This document shows positions 9,501-20,571 of a stretch of DNA of 64,000 nt, in pieces. Position numbers and translations under genes: made by a program. Origin of the DNA: Voacanga thouarsii (lineage: Eukaryota; Streptophyta; Magnoliopsida; Gentianales; Apocynaceae); the NCBI GenBank assembly GCA_026120185.1, contig JANUWF010001189.1, forward strand, positions 23,043 through 87,042. The letters are read 5' to 3'. The notes beneath the pieces are model-generated. The model was not told the origin of the DNA. It made no database searches and saw only the letters and a list, made by a program, of their open reading frames with translations. Each line of letters opens with the position of its first letter. Position 1 is the stretch's first letter.

Positions 9501-12419
9501 ACTACAAAAAGACCGAAACCTAAGGCATTTACAAAGATAGGCACTTTCAATTAACGATCCGATCGTTAGATTTGTTTAAATTGATAATAAAACTGTTATG
9601 ACTAGATTTGAAGATAATCGGATATATTTTGGCATGCAATCCAACAAATATCTACAAAAATAACGAAAACCTAAGACATTTACAAGGATAGGCACTTTCA
9701 ATTAATGATCCTTCCATTAGATTTGTTTAAATTGCTGATAAAAGTGTTATGACTAAATTTTAAAATAATCGGATATATTTTGGCATGCAATCCAACAAAT
9801 ATCAACAAAAATACCGAAAACCTAAGGCATTTACAAAGATAGGATCCTTGAATTAATGATTAGATTTGTTCAAATTTCTAGTAACAGTGTTATGACCAAA
9901 TTTGAAGATAATCAGATATATTTTGGCGTGCAATGCAACATATATCAACAAAAAAACCGAAAACCTAAGGCATTTACAAAGATAGGCACTTTCAATTAAT
10001 GATCCGATCGTTAGATTTGTTTAAATTGCTAAGAAAAGTAATATGACCAAATTTTAATATAATCGGATATATTTTGGCATGCAATACAACAAATGTCAAC
10101 AAAAAGACCAAAAACCTAAGACATTTACAAAGATAGGAACTTTGAATTAATAAACCGATCGTTAGATTTGTGTATATTGCTAATAAAAGTGCTATGCCCA
10201 ATTTGAAGTTAATCGAAAATATTTTGGCATGCCTTGCAACAAATGTCTACAAAAATACCGAAAACCTAAGATATTTCCAAAGAAAGGCACTTTGAATTAA
10301 TAAACCGATTGTTAGATTCGTTTAAATTTCTAGTAAAAGTGTTATGAGCAAATTTGATGATAATCGGTTATATTTTGGCATGCAATCCAACAAATATCAA
10401 CAAAAATACCGAAAACCTAAGATATTTCCAAAGAAAGGCACTTTCAATTAATGATCCGATCGTTAGATTTGTTTGAATTGCTAGGAAAAGTGTTATAACC
10501 AAATTTGAAAATAATCGGGCATATTTTGACATGCAATCCAACAAATTTCAACAAAAATACCGAAAACCTTAGGCATTTACAAAGATAGGAACTTTCAATA
10601 AATGATCCGACCATTAGATTTGTTCAAATTTCTAGTAACAGTGTTATGACCAAATTTGAAGATAATCGGATATATTTTGGCATGCAATCCAACAAATATA
10701 AAAAAAAGACCGAAAACCTAAAGCATTTACAAAGATAGGCACTTTCAATTAATGATCCTACCGTTAGATTTGTTTGAATTGCTAATAAAAGTGTTATGAC
10801 TAAATTTGAAGATAATCGGATATATTTTGGCATGCAATCAAACAAATATCAACAAAAATACCGAAACCAAAGGCATTTACAAATATAGGAAATTTCAATT
10901 AATGATCCGACCATGAGATTTGTTTAAATTGCTATAAAAAGTGTTATGACCAAATTTTAAGATAATCAGATATAATTTGGCATGCAATGCAACAAATGTC
11001 AACAAAAAGACCGAAAACCTAAGGCATTTACAAATATAGAAACTTTGAATTAATGATCCGATCGTTAGATTTGTTTAAATTTCTAGTAAAAGTGTTATAA
11101 GAAAATTTGAAGATAATCGGATATATTTTGGCATGCAATCCAACAAATATCTACAAAAATACCGAAATCCTAAGCCATTTACAAAGATAGGCACTATTCA
11201 ATTAATTATCCGACCGTTAGATTTGTTGATATTGTTATGACAAGTGTTATGACCAAATTTGAAGATATTCGGATATATTTTGGCATTTAATCTAACAAAT
11301 ATCAACAAAAATATCGAAAACCTAAGGCATTTACGAAGTATAGGTACTTACAATTAATGATCCGACCGTTAGATTTGTTTAAATTAATAATAAAAGTGTT
11401 ATGACCAATTTTGAATATAATAGGATATATTTTGGCATGCAATCTAGCAAATGTCTACAAAATGACCGAAAACCTTAAGGCATTTACAAAGATAGGCACT
11501 TTCAATTAATGATCCGACCGTTAGATTTGTTTAAATTGCTATGAAAAGTGTTGTGACGAGAATTTGAAGATAATCGGATATATTTTGGCATGCAATCCAA
11601 CAAATATCAACAAAAATAACGAAAACCTAAGGCATTTACAAAGATAGGCACTTTCAATTAATGATCCGACCGTTAGATTTGTTTAAATTTGCTAGGAAAA
11701 GTGTTATGACCAAATTTGAAGATAATCGGATATATTTTGGCATGCAATCCAACAAATGACTACAAAAAGACCGAAAACCTAAGGCATTTACAAAGATAGG
11801 CACTTTCAATTAATGATCCGATCATTAGATTTGTTTAAATTGCTAATAAAAGTGTTATGACTAAATTTGAAGATAATCGGATATATTTTGGCATGCAATC
11901 CAACAAATATCAACAAAAATACCGAAAACCTAAGGCATTTACAAAGATATGCACTTTCAATTAATGATCCGATCGTTAGATTTGTTTAAATTGCTAATAA
12001 AAGTGTTATGACTAAATTTGAAGATAATCGGATATATTTTGGCATGCAATCCAACAAATGTCTACAAAAAGTACCGAAAACCTAAGGCATTTACAAAGAT
12101 AGGCACTTTCAATTAATGATCCGACCGTTAGATTTGTTTAAATTGCTAATAAAAGTGTTATGACTAAATTTGAAGATAATCGAATATATTTTGGCATGCA
12201 ATCCAACAAATATCAACAAAAATACCGAAAACCTAAGGCATTTACAAAGATAGGAACTTTCAATTAATGATCCGATCGTTAGATTTGTTCAAATTTCTAG
12301 TAACAGTGTTATGACCAAATTTGAAGATAATCGGATATATTTTGGCATGCAATCCAACAAATATCTACAAAAATATCGAAAACCTAAGACATTTACAAGG
12401 ATATGCACTTTCAATAAAT
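6537..12419. repeat. Diverged, mostly monomeric satellite zone
   Basis: About 39 monomers that rarely fit the A1-S types and show many private substitutions and single-base indels. Examples are GATCCGGCCG at 6990, GATTCGATCG at 7141, TTTCGGCATG near 7214, a 146-bp copy at 7442-7587 and 153-154 bp copies near 8195-8500. S-like features (GATGTTAGTC, TTTTAGCATGC) appear near 7344, 8860 and 9459, and F/G-like ones near 9720-9990, so fragments of the master order are recognisable. From about 11.5 kb the copies approach the consensus. Higher divergence and weak higher-order structure are normal for an older, less homogenised part of an array. Its open frames, the longest 101 codons at 8642-8947 on the minus strand, are translations of satellite. 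Confidence 0.85.
7442..8348. repeat. Local trimer duplicated in tandem (449 + 458 bp)
   Basis: Two adjacent three-monomer blocks, 7442-7890 and 7891-8348, share variants rare elsewhere. The first monomer of each has TTTAAAATGATAATAAAAG, AGTTTTATGACC and TTTTGTCATGC. The second has TATTTGTTTATATTTCTAA, AAGTGATATGACC and ATAATCGAATATATT. The third has GACCAAAATTTGAAG, AAAGACCTAAAACATAAGG and a TAATTAT tail. The length difference comes from small indels, including an AAATATCAC segment lost in the first copy at the A-run near 7530. Confidence 0.83.
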
Positions 12420-14986
12420 GATCCTTCCGTTAGATTTATTTAAATTGCTAACAAAAGTGTTATGACTAAATTTGAAAATAATCGGATATATTTTGACAGG
12501 CAATACAACAAATATCAACAAAAATACCGAAAATCTAAGGCATTTACAAAGATAGGATCCTTGAATTAATGATTCGACCGTTAGATTTGTTCAAATTTCT
12601 AGTAACAGTGTTATGACCAAATTTGAAGATAATCAGATATATTTTGGCATGCAATCCAACAAATATCAACAAAAAGACCGAAAACCTAAGGAATTTACAA
12701 AGATAGGCACTTTCAATTAAAGATGCGACTGTTAGATTTGTTTAAATTTCTAGGAAAAGTGTTATCGCCAAATTTGAAGATAGTCGGATATATTTTGGCA
12801 TGCAATCCAACAAATGACTACAAAATGACCGAAAATCGAAGACATTTACAAAGATAGGCACTTTCAATTAATGATCCAATCGTTAGATTTGTTTAAATTG
12901 ATAATAAAAGTGTTATGACTAGATTTGAAGATAATCGGACATATTTTGGCATGCAATCCAACAAATATCAACAAAAATACCGAAAACCTAAGGCATTTAC
13001 AAAGATAGACACTTTCAATTAATGATCCGATCGTTAGATTTGTTTGAATTGTTAGGAAAAGTGTTATAACCAAATTTGAAGATAATCGGATTTATTTTGA
13101 CATGCAATCCAACAAATTTCAACAATAATACCGAAAACCAAAGGCATTTACAAAGATAGGAACTTTGAATTAATGAACCGATCGTTAGATTTGTTTAAAT
13201 TGCTAATAAAAGTCTTATGACCAAATTTGAAGATAATCGGATATATTTTGGCATGCAATCCAACAAATATCAACAAAAAGACCGAAAACCAAAGGCATTT
13301 ACAAAGTTAGGCACTTTCAATTAATGATCATATCGTTAGATTTGTTTGAATTGCTAATAAAAGTGTTATGACTAAATTTGAAGATAATCGGATATATTTT
13401 GGCATGCAATGCAACAAATGTCCACAAAAAGAACAAAAACCTAAGGCTTTTACAAAGATAGGAATTTTGAATAATTGATCCAACCGTTAGATTTGTTTGA
13501 ATTGCTAATAAAAGTGTTATGACTAAATTTGAAGATTATCAGATACATTTTGGCATGCAATCCCACAAATATAAAAAAAAAGACCGAAAAACTATGGCAT
13601 TTACAAAGATAGGCACTTTCAATAAATGATCCGACCGTTAGATTTGTTTAAATTTCTAAGAAAAGCGTTATGACCAAATTTGAATATAGTCGGATATATT
13701 TTGGTATGGAATCCAACAAATGACTACAAAAAGATCGAAAACCTAAGGCATTTACAAAGATAGGCACTTTCAATTAATGATCTGACAGTTAGATTTATTT
13801 AAATTGATAATAAAAGTGTTATAACTAGGTTTGAAGATAATATGATATATTTTGGCATGCAATCCAACAAATATCAACAAAAATACCGAAAGCCTAAGGC
13901 ATTTACAAATATAGGCACTTTCAATTAATGATCCGACCGTTATATTTGTTCAATTTTCTATGAAAAGAGTTATGACCAAATTTGAAAATAATCGGATATA
14001 TTTTGGCATTCAATCCTACAAATGACTACAAAAAGACCGAAAACCTAAGGCATTTACAAAGCTAGGCACTTTCAATTAATGATCCGACCATTAGATTTGT
14101 TTAAATTGCTAATAAAAGTGTTATGACTGAATTTGAAGATAATCGGATATATTTTGGCATGCAATCCAACAAATGACTACAAAAAGACCGAAAACCTAAG
14201 GCATTTACAAAGATAGGCGCTTTCAATTAATGATCCGATCGTTAGATTTGTTTAAATTGATAATAAAAGTGTTATGACAAAATTTGAAGATAATCGGATA
14301 TATTTTGGCATGCAATCCAACAAATATCAACAAAAATACCGAAAACCTAAGGCATTTACAAAGATAGGCACTTTCAATTAATGATCCGACCGTTAGATTT
14401 GTTTAAATTTCTAGGAAAAGTGTTATGACTAAATTTGAAGATAATCGGATATATTTTGGCATGCAATCCAACAAATGACTACAAAATGACCGAAAACCTA
14501 AGGCATTTACAAAGATAGGCACTTTCAATTAATGATCCAATCGTTAGATTTGTTTAAATTGATAATAAAAGTGTTATGACTAGATTTGAAGATAATCGGA
14601 TATATTTTGGCATGCAATCCAACAAATATCTACAAAATATCGAAAACCTAAGACATTTACAAAGATATGCACTTTCAATTAATGATCCTACCGTTAGATT
14701 TGTTTAAATTGCTAATAAAAGTGTTATGACTAAATTTGAAAATAATCGGATATATTTTGACATGCAATCCAACAAATATCAACAAAAATACCGAAAATCT
14801 AAGGCATTTACAAAGATAGGATCCTTGAATTAATGATTCGACCGTTAGATTTGTTCAAATTTCTAGTAAAAGTGTTATGACCAAATTTGAAGATAATCGG
14901 ATATATTTTGGCATGCAATCCAACATATATCAACAAAAAAAACCGAAAACCTAAGGCATTTATAAAGATAGGCACTTTCAATTAAT
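12420..14986. repeat. Master-order run F, G/C, D, E/A2, H-P, then F' G'
   Basis: Monomer starts: 12420 F, 12571 G/C hybrid, 12722 D, 12873 E/A2 hybrid, 13024 H, 13175 I, 13326 J, 13477 K, 13628 L, 13779 M, 13930 N, 14081 O, 14232 P-like, 14383 consensus-like, 14534 E (150 bp, one A lost), 14684 F-like, 14835 G-like. Diagnostic strings include H GGATTTATTTTGACATG, J AAATGTCCACAAAAAGAAC, K AACTATGGCATTTAC, L TTTTGGTATGGAATCC, M AGATAATATGATATATT and N GGCATTCAATCCTACAAATG. The run H-O is an intact eight-type stretch of the 20-mer order. Confidence 0.85.
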
Positions 14987-16801
14987 GATCCGATCGTTAA
15001 ATTTGTTTAAATTGATAATAAAAGTGTTATGACTAGATTTGAAGATAATCGGACATATTTTGGCATGCAATCCAACAAATATCAACAAAAATACCGAAAA
15101 CCTAAGGCATTTACAAAGATAGGCACTTTCAATTAATGATCCGATCGTTAGATTTGTTTGAATTGTTAGGAAAAGTGTTATAACCAAATTTGAAGATAAT
15201 CGGATTTATTTTGACATGCAATCCAACAAATTTCAACAATAATACCGAAAACCTTAGGCATTTACAAAGATAGGAACTTTGAATTAATGAACCGATCGTT
15301 AGATTTGTTTAAATTGCTAGTAAAAGTCTTATGACCAAATTTGAAGATAATCGGATATATTTTGGCATGCAATCCAACAAATATCAACAAAAAGACCGAA
15401 AACCAAAGGCATTTACAAAGTTAGGCACTTTCAATTAATGATCATATCGTTAGATTTGTTTGAATTGCTAATAAAAGTGTTATGACTAAATTTGAAGATA
15501 ATCGGATATATTTTGGCATGCAATCCAACAAATATCAACAAAAAGACCGAAAACCAAAGGCATTTACAAAGTTAGGCACTTTCAATTAATGATCATACCG
15601 TTAGATTTGTTTGAATTGCTAATAAAAGTGTTATGACTAAATTTGAAGATAATCGGATATATTTTGGCATGCAATGCAACAAATGTCCACAAAAAGAACG
15701 AAAACCTAAGGCATTTACAAAGATAGGAATTTTGAATTATTGATCCGACCGTTAGATTTGTTTGAATTGCTAATAAAAGTGTTATGACTAAATTTGAAGA
15801 TAATCAGATACATTTTGGCATGCAATCCAACAAATATAAAAAAAAAAGACCGAAAAACTATGGCATTTACAAAGATAGGCACTTTCAATAAATGATCCGA
15901 CCGTTAGATTTGTTTAAATTTCTAAGAAAAGCGTTATGACCAAATTTGAATATAGTCGGATATATTTTGGTATGGAATCCAACAAATGACTACAAAAAGA
16001 TCGAAAACCTAAGGCATTTACAAAGATAGGCACTTTCAATTAATGATCTGACAGTTAGATTTATTTAAATTGATAATAAAAGTGTTATAACTAGGTTTGA
16101 AGATAATATGATATATTTTGGCATGCAATCCAACAAATATCAACAAAAATACCGAAAGCCTAAGGCATTTACAAATATAGGCACTTTCAATTAATGATCC
16201 GATCGTTAGATTTGTTTAAATTGATAATAAAAGTGTTATGACTAGATTTGAAGATAATCGGATATATTTTGGCATGCAATCCAACAAATATCTACAAAAA
16301 TACCGAAAACCTAAGGCATTTACAAAGATAGGCACTTTCAATTAATGATCCTACCGTTAGATTTGTTTAAATTGCTAATAAAAGTGTTATGACTAAATTT
16401 GAAGATAATCGGAATATATTTTGGCATGCAATCCAACAAATATCAACAAAAATACCGAAAACCTAAGGCATTTACAAATATAGGAACCTTCAATTAATGA
16501 TCCGATCGTTAGATTTGTTCAAATTTCTAATAACAGTGTTATTACCAAATTTGAAGATAATCGGACATATTTTGGCATTGCAATCCAACAAATATAAACA
16601 AATATACCGAAAACCTAAGGCATTTACAAAGATAGGCACTTTCAATTAATGATCCGACCGTTAGATTTGTTTAAATTTTTAGGAAAAGTGGTATGACCAA
16701 ATTTGATGTTAGTCGGACATATTTTAGCATGCAATCCAACAAATGACTACAAAAAGACCAAAAACCTAAGGCATTTACAAAGATAGGCACTTTCAATTAA
16801 T
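14987..16801. repeat. Second run A2-H-I-J/I-J-K-L-M-P-Q-R-S
   Basis: Starts: 14987 A2, 15138 H, 15289 I, 15440 J/I hybrid, 15591 J, 15742 K, 15894 L, 16045 M, 16196 P, 16347 Q, 16499 R, 16651 S. Compared with the run to its left, N and O are missing between M and P, and one extra monomer (the J/I hybrid) is inserted. Compared with the master order, the net effect is 20-mer minus N-O plus one. R and S are then followed by A1 at 16802, which shows the S-to-A1 junction of the cycle. Confidence 0.85.
15440..15590 (+). repeat. J/I hybrid monomer
   Basis: It starts with a J box (GATCATATCG, TTTGAATTGCTAATAAAAG) and ends as I (AAAGACCGAAAACCAAAGGC, AAAGTTAGGCAC), then a normal J follows at 15591. 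Length is 151 bp, so the exchange was in register. An I-J dimer misaligned by one monomer during recombination produces exactly this J/I intermediate. Confidence 0.83.
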
Positions 16802-17326
16802 GATCCGATCGTTAAATTTGTTTAAATTGATAATAAAAGTGTTATGACTAGATTTGAAGATAATCGGACATATTTTGGCATGCAATCCAACAAATATCAA
16901 CAAAAATACCGAAAACCTAAGGCATTTACAAGGATTGGCACTTTCAATTAATGATCTTACCGTTAGATTTGTTTGAATTGTTAATAAAAGTGTTTTGACT
17001 AAATTTGTATATAATCGGATATATTTTGGCACGCAATTCAACAAATATTAACAAAAATACCGAAACCTAAGGCATTTACAAAGATATGAGAATTAATGAT
17101 CCGATCAGTTAGATTTGTTCAAATTTCTAGTAACAGTGTTATGACCAAATTTGAAGATAATCGGATATATTTTGGCATGCAATCCAACAAATATCAACTA
17201 ATGATCAGATATATCGCAAACCTAAGGCATTTATAAAGATAGGCACTTTCAATTAATGATCTGATCGTTAAATTTGTTTAAATTGATAATCTAAGGCATT
17301 TACAAAGATAGGAATTTTGAAATATT
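16802..17326. repeat. A1-B followed by rearrangement scars, copy 1
   Basis: A1 (16802) and B (16953, 145 bp) are normal. The next monomer (17098-17257, 160 bp) is C-like until AACAAATATCAAC, then reads TAATGATCAGATATATCGC and resumes with a G-like tail (GCAAACCTAAGGCATTTATA). After it comes a 69-bp remnant (17258-17326): the first about 36 bp of an A monomer ending TTGATAAT, joined directly to CTAAGGCATTTACAAAG of a J-like tail (AGGAATTTTGA). The inner part of that monomer, about 80 bp, is deleted. The identical scars recur at 20344-20571. Confidence 0.87.
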
Positions 17327-18686
17327 GATCCGACAGTTAGATTTGTTTGAATTGCTATTAAAAGTGTTATGACTAAATTTGAAGATAATCGGATATATTT
17401 TGGCAAGCAATCCAACAAATATCAACAAAAAGACCGAAAACCTATAGGCATTTACAAAGATAGGCACTTTCAATAAATGATCCGATCGTTAGATTTGTTT
17501 AAATTTCTAAGAAAAGTGTTATGACCAAATTTGAATATAATCGGATATATTTTGGCATGCAATCCAACAAATGATCAACAAAAAGATCGAAAACCTAAGG
17601 CATTTACAAAGATAGGCACTTTCAATTAATGATCCGATCGTTAGATTTGTTTGAATTGTTAGGAAAAGTGTTATAACCAAATTTGAAGATAATCGGATTT
17701 ATTTTGACATGCAATCCAACAAATTTCAACAATAATACCGAAAACCTTAGGCATTTACAAAGATAGGAACTTTGAATTAATGAACCGATCGTTAGATTTG
17801 TTTAAATTGCTAATAAAAGTCTTATGACCAAATTTGAAGATAATCGGATATATTTTGGCATGCAATCCAACAAATATCAACAAAAAGACCGAAAACCAAA
17901 GGCATTTACAAAGTTAGGCACTTTCAATTAATGATCATACCGTTAGATTTGTTTGAATTGCTAATAAAAGTGTTATGACTAAATTTGAAGATAATCGAAT
18001 ATATTTTGGCATGCAATGCAACAAATGTCCACAAAAAGAACGAAAACCTAAGGCATTTACAAAGATAGGAATTTTGAATTATTGATCCGATCGTTAGATT
18101 TGTTTGAATTGCTAATAAAAGTGTTATGACTAAATTTGAAGATAATCGGATACATTTTGGCATGCAATCCAACAAATATAAAAAAAAGACCGAAAAACTA
18201 TGGCATTTACAAAGATAGGCACTTTCAATAAATGATCCGATCGTTAGATTTGTTTAAATTTCTAAGAACAGCGTTATGACCAAATTTGAATATAGTCGGA
18301 TATATTTTGGTATGGAATCCAACAAATGACTACAAAAAGATCGAAAACCTAAGGCATTTACAAAGATAGGCACTTTCAATTAATGATCTGACAGTTAGAT
18401 TTATTTAAATTGATAATAAAAGTGTTATAACTAGGTTTGAAGATAATATGATATATTTTGGCATGCAATCCAACAAATATCAACAAAAATACCGAAAGCC
18501 AAAGGCATTTACAAATATATGCACTTTCAATTAATGATCCGACCGTTATATTTGTTCAATTTACTATGAAAAGAGTTATGACCAAATTTGAAAATAATCG
18601 GATATATTATGGCATTCAATCCTACAAATGACAACAAAAAGACCGAAAACCTAAGGCATTTATAAAGCTAGGCACTTTCAATTAAT

Positions 18687-18837
18687 GATCCGACCATTAG
18701 ATTTGTTTAAATTGCTAATAGAAGTGTTATGACTGAATTTGAAGACAATCGGATATATTTTGGCATGCAATCCAACAAATATCTACAAAAATATCGAAAA
18801 CCTAAGACATTTACAAGGATATGCACTTTCAATAAAT
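18687..18837 (+). repeat. O/E hybrid monomer
   Basis: The left part is O (GATCCGACCATTAG, ATGACTGAATTTGAAG). The right part is E (AATATCTACAAAAATATCG, CTAAGACATTTACAAGG, ATATGCACTTTCAATAAAT). The exchange lies in the conserved ATCGGATATATTTTGGCATG core. It joins the M-N-O run directly to F-G and bypasses P to D of the cycle. Confidence 0.85.
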
Positions 18838-19290
18838 GATCCTTCCGTTAGATTTATTTAAATTGCTAATAAAAGTGTTATAACAAAATTTGAAAATAAT
18901 CGGATATATTTTGACAGGCAATACAACAAATAGCAACAAAAATACCGAAAATCTAAGGCATTTACAAAGATAGGATCCTTGAATTAATGATTCGACCGTT
19001 AGATTTGTTCAAATTTCTAGTAACAATGTTATGACCAAATTCAAAGATAATCAGATATATTTTGGCATGCAATCCAACATATATCAACAAAAAAACCGCA
19101 AACCTAAGGCATTTATAAAGATAGGCACTTTCAATTAATGATCTGATCGTTAAATTTGTTTAAATTGATAATAAAAGTGTTATGACTAGATTTGAAGATA
19201 ATCGGACATATTTTGGCATGCAATCCAACAAATATCAACAAAAATACCGAAAACCTAAGGCATTTACAAAGATATGCACTTTCAATTATT

Positions 19291-19442
19291 GATCCGATCC
19301 GTTAGATTTGTTTGAATTGTTAGGAAAAGTGTTATAACCAAATTCGAAGATAATCAGATATATTTTGGCATGCAATCCAACATATATCAACAAAAAAACC
19401 GCAAACCTAAGGCATTTATAAAGATATGCACTTTCAATTAAT
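19291..19442 (+). repeat. H/G hybrid monomer
   Basis: The left part is H (TTTGAATTGTTAGGAAAAG, GTTATAACC). The right part is G (AAATTCGAAGATAATCAG, CAACATATATCAAC, CCGCAAACC, ATTTATAAAG). One extra C in the start box (GATCCGATCCG) makes it 152 bp. The switch occurs in ACCAAATT, shared by both types. It returns the array from H to the end of G, and an A-type start follows again at 19443. Confidence 0.84.
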
Positions 19443-20047
19443 GATCTGATCGTTAGATTTGTTTAAATTGATAATAAAAGTGTTATGACTAGATTTGAAG
19501 ATAATCGGATATATTTTGGCATGCAATCCAACAAATATCTACATAAATACCGAAAACCTAAGGCATTTTACAAAGATAGGCACTTTCAATTAATGATCCT
19601 ACCGTTAGATTTGTTTAAATTGCTAATAAAAGTGTTATGACTAAATTTGAAGATAATCGGAAATATTTTGGCATGCAATCCAACAAATATCAACAAAAAT
19701 ACCGAAAACCTAAGGCATTTACAAATATAGGAACCTTCAATTAATGATCCGACCGTTAGATTTGTTCAAATTTCTAAGAACCGTGTTATTACCAAATTTG
19801 AAGATAATCAGACATATTTTGGTTTGCAATCCAACAAATATAAACAAATATACCGAAAACCTAAGGCATTTACAAAGATAGGCACTTTCAATTAATGATC
19901 CGACCGTTAGATTTGTTTAAATATTTAGGAAAAGTGGTATGACCAAATTTGATTTTAATCGGACATATTTTAGCATGCAATCCAACAAATGACTACAAAA
20001 AGACCAAAAACCTAAGGCATTTACAGAGATAGGCACTTTCAATTAAA

Positions 20048-20571
20048 GATCCGATCGTTAAATTAGTTTAAATTGATAATAAAAGTGTTATGACTAGATT
20101 TGAAGATAATCGGACATATTTTGGCATGCAATCCAACTAATATCAACAAAAATACCGAAAACCTAAGGCATTTACAAGGATTGGCACTTTCAATTAATGA
20201 TCTTACCGTTAGAATTGTTTGAATTGTTAATAAAAGTGTTTTGACTAAATTTGTATATAATCGGATATGTTTTGGCACGCAATTCAACAAATATTAACAA
20301 AAATACCGAAACCTAAGGCATTTACAAAGATATGAGAATTAATGATCCGACCGTTAGATTTGTTCAAATTTCTAGTGACAGTGTTATGACCAAATTTGAA
20401 AAAAATCAGATATATTTTGGCATGTAATCCAACAAATATCAATTAATGATCAGATATATCGCAAACCTAAGGCATTTATAAAGATAGGCACTTTCAATTA
20501 ATGATCTGATCGTTAAATTTGTTTAAATTGATAATCTAAGGCATTTACAAAGATAGGAATTTTGAATTATT
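20048..20571. repeat. A1-B followed by rearrangement scars, copy 2
   Basis: Starts are 20048 A1, 20199 B and 20344 C-like (159 bp, with the same ATGATCAGATATATCGC insertion joined to a G-like tail). The same 69-bp A/J deletion remnant follows at 20503-20571. Every element lies about 3245 bp downstream of its partner at 16802-17326. Small differences, such as ATCAATTAATG against ATCAACTAATG, TAGTGACAG against TAGTAACAG and AAAAATCAG against GATAATCGG, show divergence since duplication. Confidence 0.87.

Larger units (their letters stand above)
17327..20047. repeat. Master-order mosaic K', L', H-O/E, F, G, A2, H/G, A/P, Q, R, S
   Basis: Starts: 17327 K' (private TTGCTATTAAAAGTG and GGCAAGCAATCC), 17479 L', 17631 H, 17782 I, 17933 J, 18084 K, 18234 L, 18385 M, 18536 N, 18687 O/E hybrid, 18838 F, 18989 G, 19140 A2, 19291 H/G hybrid (152 bp), 19443 A/P hybrid, 19595 Q, then R and S up to the A1 start at 20048. 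S here is variant (GATTTTAATCGG, not GATGTTAGTCGG). Four hybrids within 2.7 kb make this one of the most rearranged stretches. Confidence 0.82.

Noticed and set aside
12864..13073. Recurring 69-codon minus-strand frames (also 14978, 27351, 55004, 57718)
   Set aside because: Same explanation, from the A2-H monomer pair. Conservation is repeat homogenisation, not coding constraint.
16793..17044. Recurring 83-codon minus-strand frames (also near 20063, 23135, 24187, 35369, 36874, 45940, 62403)
   Set aside because: They recur because the A1-B monomer pair recurs. The Leu/Ile-rich product is what AT-rich satellite gives when translated, so it is not evidence for a membrane protein family.
17098..17326. 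Transposon excision footprint at the rearranged monomers
   Set aside because: Both sides of each junction are satellite, and no foreign sequence or terminal repeat remains. Internal deletion and template switching are simpler.
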